NCBI GenBank assembly: GCA_945861845.1
Contig: CAMAWS010000165.1
Span: 1-7,065 of the forward strand
DNA: 7,065 nucleotides
Origin: Candidatus Sulfopaludibacter sp. SbA3
GTDB lineage: Bacteria > Acidobacteriota > Terriglobia > 20CM-2-55-15
Reading direction: 5' to 3'
The notes below the pieces were generated by a model, which did no database searches, was not told where the DNA came from, and saw only the letters and a program-made list of their open reading frames with translations. Position 1 is the stretch's first letter; every line of letters starts with the position of its first letter. A program made the translations under genes and the position numbers. Of the stretch, positions 6,293-7,065 are shown piece after piece.

Positions 6293-7065
6293 TCATGAAC
6301 TCGCGCTGGAATAAAACCGGATGGCGTAGTTCCAGAATCGCCTGGAAATCAGAAGGAGGACGAGCGCAATTGCCACGGAGATCGCCGGGTACTCCGGTGG
6401 AAGCTCGCCAAAGAGACCTGCTGCCGGAAACGTAGTCAGGAAGGCAATGGGAACAATAAAAGTGAGAAGAAAGCGGATCCAGCCCCGGTAAACACTCACC
6501 GGAAACCGGCCGGCCTCGAGGAATGTTGCAAAGATCTCGGTGAAGTTGTCGACCCTCACGAACCAGAACGCCAGCGTCACCAGCAGGAGCCACAGCGAGT
6601 ACACCATCGCCGCGCCCGACACCAGCATAAGAACAAAGGCCGTCAGATCCCACGCGTTCGGCCAGTAACCTTCGCGGTACAGCCCGGCAACAATCAAGCC
6701 GAATCCGAAAACTATGTCGAGCGACTTGAGAGGCGAACAAGCGGTCAGGGTCGCCAGGAACTGGCTGTTGGCGGGCTTTATGATCACGAAGTCAAGCGTG
6801 CCCTTTTGGATGTGCTCGACCATTCGCTGGACGTTTGGGATCAGGATCACGCTCAGCAGCCCGCCAAAAACGTTCCACAAACCCATGACCACGAGCACCC
6901 GGTTGTAGGTCCAGCCACCGAGTGTGTCCCGATGATAGAAGAAGATCGTCACGCCACCCAAAATCCACGCGGTCCAAACGACACTCATGCCTACGCTTGT
7001 GACAAGATTGGTGCGGTATTCCATTTCCGCCAAAAGGCTGCTTCGGTAATAGATGAAGAGCAGGT
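6293..7065 (-). CDS. ABC-2 family transporter permease (COG3694-like), 5'-partial
   Basis: Inner-membrane permease subunit of an ABC exporter. The substrate cannot be told from sequence. The frame is open to the right edge, so the N-terminus is missing; 256 complete codons precede the TGA at 6295-6293. A TTG at 7033-7031 could pass for a start, but the residues before it (FIYYRSSLLAEMEYRTNL) are typical of this family's N-terminus, so the gene begins upstream of the window. Counting from the first whole codon, about six membrane segments are visible: ~21-43, 56-75, 114-129, 141-169, 197-218 and 227-240. Two family-typical stretches support the call: a cytoplasmic HIQKGTLDFVIIKP motif (~84-97) after segment 2, and GRFPVSVYRGWIRF (~185-198) leading into a segment with IVPIAF and FPA. 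These fit the ABC-2 permease family of COG3694/PF06182 (recognised from memory, not searched). Such permeases usually follow an ATPase and a second permease, so those genes are expected beyond the right edge. The family call is firm; the transported molecule is unknown. Confidence 0.85.
   Translation of the reverse strand, partial: LLFIYYRSSLLAEMEYRTNLVTSVGMSVVWTAWILGGVTIFFYHRDTLGGWTYNRVLVVMGLWNVFGGLLSVILIPNVQRMVEHIQKGTLDFVIIKPANSQFLATLTACSPLKSLDIVFGFGLIVAGLYREGYWPNAWDLTAFVLMLVSGAAMVYSLWLLLVTLAFWFVRVDNFTEIFATFLEAGRFPVSVYRGWIRFLLTFIVPIAFLTTFPAAGLFGELPPEYPAISVAIALVLLLISRRFWNYAIRFYSSASS

Noticed and set aside
6243..6295. Possible terminator hairpins after the permease
   Set aside because: GAGG/CCTC, the GGGTACCC palindrome and a six-base dyad (TCAAAC at 6264-6259 with GTTTGA at 6248-6243) are short, and none is followed by a T-run. 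They do not support a rho-independent terminator. The dyad beside the -10 box could be an operator, but six-base arms are too little to claim one.
6243..6740. 165-codon minus-strand open frame overlapping the permease gene
   Set aside because: It is out of frame with the permease, whose membrane segments and family motifs are convincing. The alternative product has no coherent hydrophobic pattern or domain.
7031..7033. TTG as the start codon of the permease
   Set aside because: The frame continues upstream to the window edge with family-like residues, and no Shine-Dalgarno precedes the TTG. The gene is 5'-truncated by the window.
1..7065. RNA genes, CRISPR arrays, insertion sequences, integration sites
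   Set aside because: None seen. Nearly the whole window is accounted for by three minus-strand genes, and the only gaps are 22 and 87 bp.

Overview
The window is dense Gram-negative DNA with every supportable gene on the minus strand. It is moderately high in GC (roughly 60 % by eye). The gene content is diderm-specific: an inner-membrane ABC-2 permease, a secreted TPR protein, and a TamB/BamA-type envelope protein. Taxonomy cannot be fixed from sequence alone. An Acidobacteriota-like or other non-enterobacterial diderm is a weak inference from the unusual gene architecture.

Layout in transcription order (right to left): (1) 7065-6293, the C-terminal ~256 residues of an ABC-2 family permease whose start lies beyond the right edge. 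(2) 6292-6206, an 87-bp intergenic gap with a perfect TATAAT -10 box and a strong ribosome binding site. (3) 6205-5585, a 206-residue exported protein made almost entirely of five tandem 34-residue TPRs. (4) A 22-nt gap carrying a Shine-Dalgarno sequence. (5) 5562 to the left edge, one uninterrupted reading frame of 1854 codons that has not ended when the window stops.

The giant frame is the main result. Residues 1 to ~1508 read as a complete TamB (formerly DUF490) protein: an N-terminal inner-membrane anchor, an AsmA-like start, about a thousand residues of beta-rich repeats and a classical TamB C-terminal domain. With no stop, frameshift, new signal peptide or ribosome binding site, a ~16-residue linker leads into a series of POTRA domains of the BamA/TamA (Omp85) family. 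Four are complete and a fifth begins at the left edge. A C-terminal beta-barrel is expected outside the window. In Proteobacteria TamA (outer membrane) and TamB (inner membrane) are separate partners that touch through the TamB C-terminus and the TamA POTRAs. Here they appear to be one chain that would cross the whole envelope from inner to outer membrane.

Working model (inference): the TPR protein and the TamB-BamA fusion are co-transcribed and form an envelope biogenesis unit for outer-membrane protein assembly and/or lipid transfer. The TPR protein would be a periplasmic accessory. The permease is probably the last gene of a separate ABC exporter operon.
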